In this document: piece by piece, positions 45,586 to 53,501 of the stretch
Layout: each line of letters starts with the position of its first letter
Position numbering within the stretch: the first letter of the stretch is position 1
DNA from: JABMNT01 sp048262255
Lineage (GTDB): Bacteria > Pseudomonadota > Alphaproteobacteria > Rhodospirillales > Casp-alpha2
Length of the DNA: 64,000 nucleotides
NCBI GenBank assembly: GCA_048262255.1
Contig: JBLXFH010000001.1
Span: 1,612,001-1,676,000, forward strand
Reading direction: 5' to 3'
Made by a program: the position numbers and the translations under genes
Notes under the pieces: generated by a model
What the model saw: only the letters and a program-made list of their open reading frames with translations
The model's database searches: none
Told to the model about the DNA's origin: nothing

Positions 45586-46821
45586 TCAGTCTTTTGCGTG
45601 CGCTTTGATAAAGGCGGTGATTTTGGGCTGAATTTCACTGCGCCAGCGGCGACCGTTGAAGACCCCGTAATGGCCGACGCCCGGTTGAATATAGGCGACC
45701 TTCTGGCTCTCCTTGAGCCCCGTGCACAGCTTGTGTGCAGCACTGGTTTGGCCTATCCCGCAAATATCGTCTTTCTCGCCTTCAACGGTCATCAGGGCGG
45801 TGCGTTTGATCAGGCCCGGTTTGACCAGTTGGTCGCGGTGCATCATCTCACCTTTCGGCAGGGAATGTTTTTTGAAAACCGTTTCGATGGTTTGCAGGAA
45901 AAACTCCGCCGGCAAATCCATGACGGCCAGGTATTCATCATAGAAGGCGCGGTGTTGGGCTTCTGAATCCCCGTCTCCGTCAACCAGATGGTTATACAGA
46001 TCCATATGTGCATCCATATGCTTATCCAGGTTCATGGTCATGAAACCGGAAAGCTGGATGAACCCCGGATAGACAGAGCGCATGATCCCTAAATGCGGAA
46101 AGGGAACGCTGGAAATGACGTTTTGCCGGAACCATGAGATATCACGGGTTTCCGCATGACGGTTGACGGCGGTCGGGTTTTCACGGGTATCGATTGGCCC
46201 CCCCATGAGAGTCATGGTTTTCGGCTGGCAGGGGTCTTTCTCCGCAGCCATTGTGGATACGGCGGCCAATACCGAAACGGCAGGCTGACAAACCGCAATG
46301 ACGTTTGAGTCCGGCCCCAAAAACCGGATAAAATCGGTAACCGTATCGATATGGTCGTCAAGATCAAACTCACCAATGGATAGAGGCACCATTCGGGCGT
46401 CGCGCCAGTCGGTGATATAAACATCGTGCTCAGGCAACATGGCCTCAACGGTTCCGCGCAGCAAGGTCGCGTAATGGCCCGAAAGAGGAGCGATGATCAG
46501 GACTTTCGGGTCTGAGGCGGATTGCTTGACCGTTTGCGCCTTTTGGAAATGGATCAGGTCGCAAAAGGGTGTGCACAGCACCGTTTCAATATTGACGGCG
46601 ACCGACTTGCCGTTCCGTTTGGTTTTTTCAATGCCCCATTCCGGCTTGCCGTAGCGTCGTGTGATCGTATTGAAAACGTTGCAGGCGGCTGAAATGGATT
46701 TGCCGAGAGGGGTGTAGGCAAACGGATTGTAGATGCTGGTGTTGAAATATTGGGCGACATGGCACAATGCCCGGTAAGGGGTCAGCGCGGCATGTGTCAA
46801 TTCATAGGCGTGGTAAAGCAT
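45586..46821 (-). CDS. phaZ: Intracellular polyhydroxybutyrate depolymerase
   Basis: 411 residues, no signal peptide. PHB_depo_C family: N-terminal YELTHAALTPYRALCHVAQ, nucleophile Cys in VIAVCQPAVSVLAAV (this family uses Cys in the lipase-like box), Asp and His of the triad in MTVEGEKDDICGIGQ and QPGVGHYGVFNGRRW. Mobilises stored PHB granules, so the organism should also carry phaC elsewhere. It runs alone on the minus strand with about 230 bases upstream. Confidence 0.92.
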   Translation of the reverse strand: MLYHAYELTHAALTPYRALCHVAQYFNTSIYNPFAYTPLGKSISAACNVFNTITRRYGKPEWGIEKTKRNGKSVAVNIETVLCTPFCDLIHFQKAQTVKQSASDPKVLIIAPLSGHYATLLRGTVEAMLPEHDVYITDWRDARMVPLSIGEFDLDDHIDTVTDFIRFLGPDSNVIAVCQPAVSVLAAVSTMAAEKDPCQPKTMTLMGGPIDTRENPTAVNRHAETRDISWFRQNVISSVPFPHLGIMRSVYPGFIQLSGFMTMNLDKHMDAHMDLYNHLVDGDGDSEAQHRAFYDEYLAVMDLPAEFFLQTIETVFKKHSLPKGEMMHRDQLVKPGLIKRTALMTVEGEKDDICGIGQTSAAHKLCTGLKESQKVAYIQPGVGHYGVFNGRRWRSEIQPKITAFIKAHAKD

Positions 46822-46867
46822 CTAGGTTGTTCCCTCGGGTAAAATTCAAAGTTTCGAGAACGCGATG

Positions 46868-46881
46868 TTGCAGTGCAGCAA
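46868..46881. promoter_or_regulatory. TGC/GCA-rich dyad upstream of phaZ
   Basis: TTGCAGTGCAGCAA lies 47 bases before the phaZ ATG. PhaR, the granule-associated repressor of PHB genes, is known to bind TGC/GCA-rich dyads, so this is a candidate PhaR site. Support is motif resemblance and position only. Confidence 0.3.
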
Positions 46882-47052
46882 TAATAGCACTCTGACATCA
46901 GGAAGAAAGCGGAAAATGGATATTTTTTATGGCCGTGGGGTGTGATTTAATTCCGCAATGCAGAATGCCTCCCGGTTCTTGACCCTGTTGCATGCGCATA
47001 AAGGCCATAAGACACATCGATTATTATCACTTAGAGAGAGCGGAGCCCGAAA

Positions 47053-47487
47053 ATGTTTGGACTGTTTGGAAAAAATGACAAAGAAATACAGGAACTGATC
47101 GCCAACAAACAGTTTGATGAACTGCCGACAGAAGTCATTGATGAATTGGCGAAGGATTTGATCGTGACAACGGAGTCAACGCTTTCGGGTTATACCGTTG
47201 ATGAGCGCATTGAAGTGATTTCGGCGGAATGTGTGTTCGGGATGAATATTTTCAAGGACTTTTTCGCCGGGATACGCGATGTTTTTGGCGGTCGTTCCAA
47301 ATCGTCCCAGAAAGTTCTGCGCGACGCCCGCCATACCTGCCTGACCGAACTTCGGCGTGAGGCTCTGATTGTCGGGGCCAATGCGATTATAGCCGTTGAT
47401 ATGGATTACAGTGAAATTTCCGGCGACGGCAAGTCTATGTTGTTTCTGGTGACCACCGGGACGGCCTGTCTTGTTACGAAGAACTAG
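47053..47487 (+). CDS. YbjQ-family heavy-metal-binding domain protein
   Basis: 144 residues. The C-terminal two thirds is the YbjQ/UPF0145 fold (LIVTTESTLSGYTVDERIEV, VFGMNIFKDFFAGIRDVFGG, TCLTELRREALIVGANAII). Homologues form pentamers; function unproven. The N-terminal 35 residues are helical and charged. GGAG precedes the ATG by 8 bases. Starts a two-gene unit with a small MscS channel 12 bases on. Confidence 0.85.
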   Translation: MFGLFGKNDKEIQELIANKQFDELPTEVIDELAKDLIVTTESTLSGYTVDERIEVISAECVFGMNIFKDFFAGIRDVFGGRSKSSQKVLRDARHTCLTELRREALIVGANAIIAVDMDYSEISGDGKSMLFLVTTGTACLVTKN

Positions 47488-47498
47488 GATCGGCATTT

Positions 47499-48434
47499 AT
47501 GGCTGAAGGCAATTCAAATCCGATTACGGACATCGCCCCAGAACTGGGCCAGGCGGTGGATCAGCAGGTTGAAACAGTATCGCACTGGATTGAGACCCTG
47601 ATCGAGTTCGCAGTGACCTACGGCTTCCAGATCTTTGGCGCTTTGGTCTTTTTGTTTATCGGCCTGAAAGTTGCGAGTTGGTCGGGTGCGCGCGTTGGCA
47701 AGGCTTTGGGGGCCAAGGAAATTGACCAAACGCTGGCGCGGTTTTTGGGCAACATTGTCAAAGTGGTCATGGTCGTCTTCTTGGTCATCATCACGCTGGG
47801 TAATTTCGGCATTTCCATAGCGCCGTTGATTGCCCTGGCCGGGGCTTCGGCTTTTGGCGCGACTATGGCCATTCAGGGACCGTTGTCGAACTATGGGGCA
47901 GGCCTGTCGATTATCCTGGCCCGGACCTTTGCCATTGGCGATACCATCACAATCGACCGGGACGTTTCCGGGGTGGTTGAGGAAATTACTCTGGCCCATA
48001 CGATATTGCTGGGAGAGGACGGTGAGCGGATTACCATTCCCAACAAGCAAATCGTCGGCCGCGTTCTGGTCAATTCCGATGCCAGCCGCATTGTGCAGTC
48101 GCGCTTATGCCTGTCGCAAACGGCAGACTGGGAAAAAGCCATTGATGTTTTGCGCCTGGCTCTCGATGGGATGGAAGAATTGCAAAACGGCCCAAAGCCG
48201 CAGGTGGGTGTGCATGACTTCACCTATGGCGGGGTGATTATCGGGCTGCGCTTCTGGGTCCCGTCGAAGCGATACTTCCATATGCGTTACCGGGTGAATG
48301 AATTGGCCTTGCGGGCGCTCAAAGAAGCCAATATTGGCTTGTCGTTTGATGCGCCGCTGGCGATCACGACGATGTCTTTATCAGCCGATGCCGAGAGCGA
48401 AGCGGTTGGCAGACCACCGGAGACCGGAGACTGA
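47499..48434 (+). CDS. Small-conductance mechanosensitive channel (MscS)
   Basis: 311 residues, inner membrane. Three hydrophobic segments (about 38-60, 82-105, 110-135), then the pore helix with LIALAGASAFGATMAIQGPL and the beta domain FAIGDTITIDRDVSGVVEEI, TILLGEDGERITIPNKQI. Releases solutes on hypoosmotic shock. The pore residues differ from the usual G/A pattern of E. coli MscS (more Ala and Met), as in YggB-related paralogues. It is coupled with the YbjQ-like gene. A second MscS domain occurs in the fusion at the left edge. Confidence 0.92.
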   Translation: MAEGNSNPITDIAPELGQAVDQQVETVSHWIETLIEFAVTYGFQIFGALVFLFIGLKVASWSGARVGKALGAKEIDQTLARFLGNIVKVVMVVFLVIITLGNFGISIAPLIALAGASAFGATMAIQGPLSNYGAGLSIILARTFAIGDTITIDRDVSGVVEEITLAHTILLGEDGERITIPNKQIVGRVLVNSDASRIVQSRLCLSQTADWEKAIDVLRLALDGMEELQNGPKPQVGVHDFTYGGVIIGLRFWVPSKRYFHMRYRVNELALRALKEANIGLSFDAPLAITTMSLSADAESEAVGRPPETGD

Positions 48435-48461
48435 TGGTGCGGGGGGCTGGAAGTCAGCGGC

Positions 48462-48911
48462 CTAGGCCGGGTGCCGCCTTAGGATTTTAAGGGTTGTGAA
48501 GGTCATGACAACCACGTCATCCTGATTGAGCACCGTGTGACCCAGCTTCAAGACGCCGCGATCCGGTTTTGAGGATGAGGGTTTGATCTCCAGCACTTCA
48601 ACCCGGTTGCGCAGTGCGTCATCGGGTCGCACGGGGGCTGGCCAACGGGCGTCATCAACGCCTAGTCCGATGATATTGGATTTGGCGATGAGGCCAAGAT
48701 CGTAAAACAGGCGAAAGGCCAGCGCCTGTGTCTGGAAACCACTGGCAATAATGCCGCCGAACTGACCGCTTGTCGCGGCTTTCTTGTCGATATGAAACGG
48801 TTGTGGGTCCCAGGTTAGGGCGAAATCCATAATCTGCGCTTCGGTCAGGCTGGCGGACCGGCTCTCAAAAATTTCACCGACACTGAAGTCGTCAAGATAG
48901 CGGGTATGCAT
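48462..48911 (-). CDS. MaoC-like hot-dog dehydratase
   Basis: 149 residues. Single hot-dog domain with the hydratase-2 motif region FALTWDPQPFHIDKKAA (Asp and His) and SGFQTQALAFRLFYDLG. Likely acts on an acyl-CoA or a small-acyl substrate. Three bases separate it from the alpha/beta hydrolase stop, so the two form one unit. A role in PHB or fatty-acid metabolism is possible given phaZ nearby but not shown. Confidence 0.88.
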   Translation of the reverse strand: MHTRYLDDFSVGEIFESRSASLTEAQIMDFALTWDPQPFHIDKKAATSGQFGGIIASGFQTQALAFRLFYDLGLIAKSNIIGLGVDDARWPAPVRPDDALRNRVEVLEIKPSSSKPDRGVLKLGHTVLNQDDVVVMTFTTLKILRRHPA

Positions 48912-48914
48912 AGG

Positions 48915-49796
48915 TCAAACCTGTGTGTGTGAAAAACCAAGTTGGCGGAGCAGGGCCTGAGAGAAGGCTTCGGGGGCCTCTTGCATGACCCAGTGGCCAG
49001 CCCCTTCAATGATGTCAAAAGGTGCATCAGCCTGAAACTGCCGGAATATTTCAGCGCGTTGTTTTATTTGCGCGATACCGCCGCCTGTTGCATCCAGTTC
49101 CCCCCAAATCCCGCCAATTTTAGCCTTGATGTGCGGAAGGGCCTGCAGCAAGGCATCGGATACTGACAGGCGCCGGCTCTTGATGCGGCCTCTTGCGACA
49201 TTATGGCGATGAATATGAAGGCTTAGATCATCAGAAGACTGTGGGTTCGCAAACATCAGAAGATGCAGATTCCGGCGGTGAATACCATTGATTTCGCTTT
49301 CCGTCATATCGGGCGATGGCATTTGAATGCCTTCAACAACGTAGTGTAAATCACCAAAGCCGCTGGCGCCAACAGCGGTAAAGGATAGGCATCTTTCACC
49401 AGCTTCTGCGGCGATCAGGCTGCCCAACATTCCTCCAAACGAGAAGCCAACCAGGTGAAATGGGGCATCGGCGGCAAGAATCTGGTTGAGGCCCTGGGTG
49501 ATGATACCGGCCAGTTTTTCAGGCGTATGGGGCAGGGAAACATCATCCGAATCGCCCAATCCAGGTAAATCGGCGGCAAGCACTGGGGCCGCTTCCTGAA
49601 GCAGCGGGATCGCGTTTGCCCAATGGGTCCATGAGCCAAAGCCGCCATGGAGCAGAACGATGGGCGCACCTGTTGCGCCGTGCAGGGGCCATCGGTGCCA
49701 GATCATATTGCCGTCGGCAAATGAGGTTTCGATACGCTCTGCCTTGTCTTGCAGACGGGCAATCTTGATTTCCGGTTTTAGAATGTCTGTTGTCAT
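48915..49796 (-). CDS. Alpha/beta hydrolase
   Basis: 293 residues. Oxyanion-hole motif VLLHGGFGSWTHW, nucleophile elbow GFSFGGMLGS, and C-terminal GAGHWVMQEAP with the catalytic His. No signal peptide. First gene of a two-gene unit with the MaoC-like gene. Substrate unclear; an ester or a thioester. The ATG is at 49796. Confidence 0.88.
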   Translation of the reverse strand: MTTDILKPEIKIARLQDKAERIETSFADGNMIWHRWPLHGATGAPIVLLHGGFGSWTHWANAIPLLQEAAPVLAADLPGLGDSDDVSLPHTPEKLAGIITQGLNQILAADAPFHLVGFSFGGMLGSLIAAEAGERCLSFTAVGASGFGDLHYVVEGIQMPSPDMTESEINGIHRRNLHLLMFANPQSSDDLSLHIHRHNVARGRIKSRRLSVSDALLQALPHIKAKIGGIWGELDATGGGIAQIKQRAEIFRQFQADAPFDIIEGAGHWVMQEAPEAFSQALLRQLGFSHTQV

Positions 49797-49832
49797 AAGC
49801 TGAGTTTGCCGAAAGATTGGGTTCTGTCAAAC

Positions 49833-49864
49833 CCAACCCCGCCCAAATGGTCGGGCGGGGTTGG
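49833..49864. repeat. Strong G+C-rich palindrome upstream of the hydrolase gene
   Basis: CCAACCCCGCCC-aaatggtc-GGGCGGGGTTGG, a perfect 12-bp stem. It lies between the zinc-ribbon gene and the hydrolase gene, both on the minus strand, and could end transcripts from the former; no clean T-run follows on either strand, so a repeat element is also possible. Confidence 0.55.
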
Positions 49865-50046
49865 TCAAGTCACAACAGGCGCGACCTTATCGTCCATAAA
49901 CGGAGCTCATTGCCCGTTAGTCGGTGGGGTGTGGGCCGTTTATGGGGTGTTCAAAACTGTCCATCATTATAGTGTGTCTCATAGGCTTCTCCCATTGTCA
50001 TGCCATTCTGGCAGTTCAACAGATAGAAGATTCTATTGCGTCACAC

Positions 50047-50062
50047 AGTGATTTGAATCACT
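50047..50062. promoter_or_regulatory. Candidate Crp/Fnr-type box
   Basis: AGTGATT-tg-AATCACT, a 16-base palindrome. The core TGATTTGAATCA fits both FNR (TGAT-N4-ATCA) and CRP (GTGA-N6-TCAC) patterns and differs by one base from the box at 57585-57602. No promoter can be placed beside it with certainty: it lies about 250 bases before the hydrolase gene and just after the zinc-ribbon gene. The other bases of 49865-50109 hold no recognisable gene. Confidence 0.4.
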
Positions 50063-50109
50063 TTTCTGGAAGCAGACGAAAGGAACTCCGTTTGCTGATG
50101 AGCGGGCGT

Positions 50110-50286
50110 TCAGGCTGCGTAATAGCCGCTTTCCCTCCAGGCAGACGTGCCTTTGCAGTTGGTGCACACACGCTCGCCAATATGTTGCGATGTAAAGTCT
50201 TTGGAACACATGAGACACTTCCGGTCTTTGATGACCGGCGGGCGTTCGGGTTCTGGTTTGCTCGTCATGGATTTGTCGGAAGACAC
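50110..50286 (-). CDS. Small zinc-ribbon protein (58 residues)
   Basis: Read from GTG at 50286 (AGGGGGAA 8 bases upstream); an ATG at 50268 is a second choice. One zinc ribbon is made by CLMC and CTNC, 18 residues apart (CLMCSKDFTSQH then GERVCTNCKG), so four cysteines bind one zinc. Short acidic and proline-rich N-terminus and a WRESGYYAA tail. Such ribbons usually bind nucleic acid or a protein partner. It is too short for a 60-codon cutoff. Function unknown. Confidence 0.7.
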   Translation of the reverse strand: MSSDKSMTSKPEPERPPVIKDRKCLMCSKDFTSQHIGERVCTNCKGTSAWRESGYYAA

Positions 50287-50356
50287 GATTGCTATTCCCC
50301 CTGTTGAAGGCTGTTGGCCGCAGCATTTATATGATTGCTATCTGTAGGCAGCTTGA

Positions 50357-50484
50357 AAGTTAGCAAAGAATTTATCGGGATGCAAGAGTTATTACAAATA
50401 TGAACAAATATAATTCATATATATCAGCTACTTAGTCGAAATTTAACAGATAAAAAGGATGGAGAGTTGTATATTTGCTAACTT
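50357..50484. repeat. 11-bp inverted repeat around an A+T-rich core
   Basis: AAGTTAGCAAA (50357-50367) and TTTGCTAACTT (50474-50484) flank 106 bases of A+T-rich DNA between the zinc-ribbon gene and the oxyR-like gene. No gene is in the core. It may be a small remnant element or a regulatory structure. Confidence 0.4.
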
Positions 50485-50541
50485 AGCATACCATCATAGG
50501 AGTCTCCGGGCCGTTTACAGCAACGCTGATTAGCTGCTTTT

Positions 50542-51480
50542 TCAACGCTTTTCGGACTTTGGGCTAAGGGGGGTCGCCAGTTCATCTCTGAAAAACTCAG
50601 CCAGACGTTCGTATTCGGGTTTCCTGGCCGATGTTTTGCGCCATACCAGTCCAATTTGTCGGGAGGTATGTTTCCCTTCCAGCGGCCGCACCTCAACACC
50701 GGTCAGATTGGTGATGCCAGTATCTACCGCCATTTTTGGCAGTAAAGTCAGGCCAAGCCCGTTATCAACCATTTGCACAAGGGTGTGAAGGCTGGAAGCC
50801 TGAAAATCACTGCTGGCGATCTGACCGGTTGCGCCAACGGCTTCCAGGGCATGCTGGCGCAGGCAATGACCCTCTTCCAGAAGCATGAGTTCTTCATTTT
50901 TCAAATCGCGAAAACTCAGATGTTCTTTCTTTTCGCAGGAGTGGCCTTTCGGAAAGGCGACCCAGAATGGATCATCGGCGAAAATATGGGATTCAAAATC
51001 GGCTACTGGATACGGAAAGGCGATCAGCAACAGATCAAGCTGGCCGTCCCCAAGCTGGCGAATCAGCGGTGCGGTCTGGGCTTCACGCAGATAGAGTTTC
51101 AGGTTGGGATAGGTGTGGCGCAAGGCGGGCAACACCCGCGGCAGTAAAAAAGGTGCAATGGACGGGATAACACCCAGGCGGATAGCGCCGGTCAGAGGCG
51201 TTTGCGCAGAATTGACCAGATCACAGATATCTTCGACGTCGCGGATGACCTGGCGGGCCCGGTTAACAACCTCTTTGCCAAGCGGCGAGATCATGACTTT
51301 CCGTTTGGTGCGCTCGACCAGGCGCTGACCCAACGTCAACTCCAGTTCCTTGATGCTGGTGCTGATGCTGGACTGGGTGATGAAGCAGGCGTCAGCAGCT
51401 CGGCCAAAGTGCTCATGTTCGCTAAGCGCGATCAAATGGCGAAGCTGGGCTATGGTTGGTAGATGCCTGAAGGTTGCCAT
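50542..51480 (-). CDS. OxyR-like LysR regulator lacking the second redox cysteine
   Basis: 312 residues. N-terminal helix-turn-helix with HFGRAADACFITQSSISTSI, then an effector domain that follows E. coli OxyR closely (VIPSIAPFLLPRVLPALRH, LREAQTAPLIRQL, LMLLEEGHCLRQHALEAV). The peroxide-sensing Cys199 equivalent is present in GHCLR. At the Cys208 position, nine residues later, there is Val (HALEAVGATG), so the usual disulfide cannot form. It is divergent from a peroxiredoxin gene across 126 bases, as expected for OxyR targets. Confidence 0.88.
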   Translation of the reverse strand: MATFRHLPTIAQLRHLIALSEHEHFGRAADACFITQSSISTSIKELELTLGQRLVERTKRKVMISPLGKEVVNRARQVIRDVEDICDLVNSAQTPLTGAIRLGVIPSIAPFLLPRVLPALRHTYPNLKLYLREAQTAPLIRQLGDGQLDLLLIAFPYPVADFESHIFADDPFWVAFPKGHSCEKKEHLSFRDLKNEELMLLEEGHCLRQHALEAVGATGQIASSDFQASSLHTLVQMVDNGLGLTLLPKMAVDTGITNLTGVEVRPLEGKHTSRQIGLVWRKTSARKPEYERLAEFFRDELATPLSPKSEKR

Positions 51481-51492
51481 AAGGGTCTCCTT

Positions 51493-51513
51493 TTAATTGA
51501 CTGTATGAATTAA
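51493..51513. promoter_or_regulatory. Candidate operator between oxyR-like and prx genes
   Basis: An inverted repeat TTAATT-N9-AATTAA, 13 bases upstream of the oxyR-like start, in the divergent gap. It could be an autoregulatory LysR-type site. It does not match the full four-part OxyR consensus. Confidence 0.3.
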
Positions 51514-51564
51514 TATAAGAGATTTAACTAATTTTACCAATATTATTTAAGGCCTATATTGATC

Positions 51565-51587
51565 CTGTCTGGCGATAACGCCGACAG
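51565..51587 (+). repeat. Leader hairpin of the peroxiredoxin gene
   Basis: CTGTC(t)GGCG-ataa-CGCC GACAG, a 9-bp stem with a one-base bulge, just before the ATAGGAG ribosome site of the peroxiredoxin gene. Could affect translation or mRNA stability. Confidence 0.45.
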
Positions 51588-51606
51588 TAAAACATAGGAG
51601 AATTTA

Positions 51607-52146
51607 ATGACTAAGGTCCCATTTGCGACTTTCAAAACCCGCGTTCGCAACGATGCCATCGAGGGCGATAATCCCTTCGAATGGAAAGACTTAAACAGTG
51701 ACGACGTTTTCAAAGGCAAACGCGTTGTTGTCTTCTCGCTTCCCGGTGCTTTCACGCCGACGTGCTCGACCAGCCATCTGCCCCGTTACGAAGAACTTTA
51801 TGAGCAGTTTCAAGGCCTTGGTGTTGATGCGGTCGTCTGTGTGTCGGTCAATGACGCTTTTGTCATGTACCAGTGGGGCCTGAGCCAGAAAGCCAAAAAC
51901 GTCTTCCTGCTACCTGACGGCAATGCCGAGTTCACGCGCAAGATGGGTATGCTGGTTGATAAATCCAACCTCGGTTTTGGCATGCGCAGCTGGCGCTATT
52001 CGATGCTGGTTGAAGACGGCGAAATCGTGAAGTTGTTCACCGAGGACGGGCACATCGACAATTGCCCGACCGATCCATTTGAAGTCTCCGATGCCGATAC
52101 CATGTTGGCCTTCCTGAAGTCGTGGACTCAAACGAAAGCCGCATAA
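51607..52146 (+). CDS. Prx5-type peroxiredoxin
   Basis: 179 residues. The peroxidatic motif PGAFTPTCSTSHLP (Cys about 54) and the Prx5/AhpE-like SVNDAFVMYQWG. Only one further Cys (DNCPTDP near 155), a possible resolving residue or site for glutathione. Reduces peroxides in the cytoplasm. No glutaredoxin domain is fused. Divergent from the OxyR-like gene; TAGGAGAA precedes the ATG. Confidence 0.95.
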   Translation: MTKVPFATFKTRVRNDAIEGDNPFEWKDLNSDDVFKGKRVVVFSLPGAFTPTCSTSHLPRYEELYEQFQGLGVDAVVCVSVNDAFVMYQWGLSQKAKNVFLLPDGNAEFTRKMGMLVDKSNLGFGMRSWRYSMLVEDGEIVKLFTEDGHIDNCPTDPFEVSDADTMLAFLKSWTQTKAA

Positions 52147-52158
52147 GGCCTCAACCCG

Positions 52159-53481
52159 TTAGGGCATTCGCTCCATAACGGCGCAGAAAAACCCGTCAGT
52201 GCCCGTGCTTGCTGGACTTAATCGCAGGCATGGGCCGGTCGGGGGCGGTGGGCCGCCAACAGTTTCAGACCAGACCTGATCAATGGAAAGAGGAGTGAAG
52301 TCCTGATGATCCTTCATGAAATTCAACAATTGCTGCTCATTTTCTTCCCGGAGAATCGAGCAGGTGGCGTAGATCAGCCGTCCTCCCGGTTTGACGAGTG
52401 CAGCCGCGTCGGACAGGATGGATTGCTGTAGCTCACACAGACTTTCCAGTTCCGCCGGCGTAAACCGCCAACGGGCTTGTGGGTCGCGCCGCCAGGCACC
52501 TGTCCCGGTGCAGGGTGCGTCGACCAGCACCCGATCCGCCGCCTTCGCCGCCTTCTTCATCCACTCATCGGTTTTGCCGCTTAACACATGGCGGCGGACG
52601 GCCGTTGCACCGGCCCGCTTCAGGCGGGGTTCCATACGTGAGATGCGGGCCTGTGAAATATCACAGGCGTAAATCTTGCCGGTAATTCGCCCCTCAACGG
52701 CCATGGATGCCGCCAGCGCCAGAGTCTTACCCCCAGCGCCGGCGCAATAGTCAACGACCATCATGCCCGGCTCCGCGCCACACAGCAGGGCCAGGATTTG
52801 CGACCCTTCATCCTGAACTTCAACCAGTCCGTCACGAAAGGCCTGCGTTCCGCCAAGCCGGGTTTTGCCGGTTAGCCGCAACCCGATGGGTGACAGCGCC
52901 GTATATTCCGTTTCGATGAACTGCTTATCCAGTTCTGCCTTTGCCTGTTCGGCTGTGGTTTTCAGAGTATTGACCCGTAAATCGACGGGCGCCGCCTGAT
53001 TCAGGGCAGAAATTTCCGTCTCCAGCCGGTCCCCCCAAAGCGCCGACATGGAGGCATCCATCCACTCTGGATATTCTAGGGCGACAGGGCGTGGCATGTC
53101 GGTGTGGTTCAGCGGTCGGCCATACAAAGCATCGGCCAGCTCTTGTTCTGTCTCCGCGAGGGGGGGCGGGCAATGGTTTGCGCCATTGAACAAGGCGCCG
53201 GTTTCATCGGGAGATAACTTGTCGACGAGAGCCAGATTGGCAATGATCCGTGATCGCGGTGATGGGGGCAGGGGCAATCCGGAGCGCTCAATCCACCAGT
53301 CGAGGCGGGCCTGCCGCCTGATGATGTGATACAGCGTTTCCTGAATAGATCGGCGGTCCGAAGATCCGGCATAACGGCGTTTTTTGAAGTAGACATCAGC
53401 CAACTGGTCGGCTGGCTGATTGCCCGACCAGACCTGTTCCAGCAACTCAATAACGGCTTGAAGTCGAGCGCCGGGCGTCAT
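52159..53481 (-). CDS. rsmB: 16S rRNA m5C967 methyltransferase
   Basis: 440 residues. Helical NusB-like N-terminal part, then the RsmB methyltransferase domain: MVVDYCAGAGGKTLALAA (SAM), DAPCTGTGAWRRDPQARW with the release Cys, and LIYATCSILREENEQQL with the catalytic Cys. Methylates C967 of 16S rRNA. The stop is close to and convergent with the peroxiredoxin gene. Starts 20 bases after guaB on the same strand. Confidence 0.95.
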   Translation of the reverse strand: MTPGARLQAVIELLEQVWSGNQPADQLADVYFKKRRYAGSSDRRSIQETLYHIIRRQARLDWWIERSGLPLPPSPRSRIIANLALVDKLSPDETGALFNGANHCPPPLAETEQELADALYGRPLNHTDMPRPVALEYPEWMDASMSALWGDRLETEISALNQAAPVDLRVNTLKTTAEQAKAELDKQFIETEYTALSPIGLRLTGKTRLGGTQAFRDGLVEVQDEGSQILALLCGAEPGMMVVDYCAGAGGKTLALAASMAVEGRITGKIYACDISQARISRMEPRLKRAGATAVRRHVLSGKTDEWMKKAAKAADRVLVDAPCTGTGAWRRDPQARWRFTPAELESLCELQQSILSDAAALVKPGGRLIYATCSILREENEQQLLNFMKDHQDFTPLSIDQVWSETVGGPPPPTGPCLRLSPASTGTDGFFCAVMERMP

Positions 53482-53501
53482 GGTTTACACCTTGAAACGG
53501 G

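Noticed and set aside
49924..50307. 127-codon plus-strand frame in the gap before the oxyR-like gene
   Set aside because: It is antisense to the zinc-ribbon gene and its residues show no fold pattern.
50033..50326. 97-codon minus-strand frame over the zinc-ribbon gene
   Set aside because: Different frame from the ribbon with its four aligned cysteines and good ribosome site; no pattern of its own.
51481..51606. Full four-part OxyR box
   Set aside because: The ATAG-N7-CTAT-N7-ATAG-N7-CTAT spacing is not seen; only a simple dyad is present.
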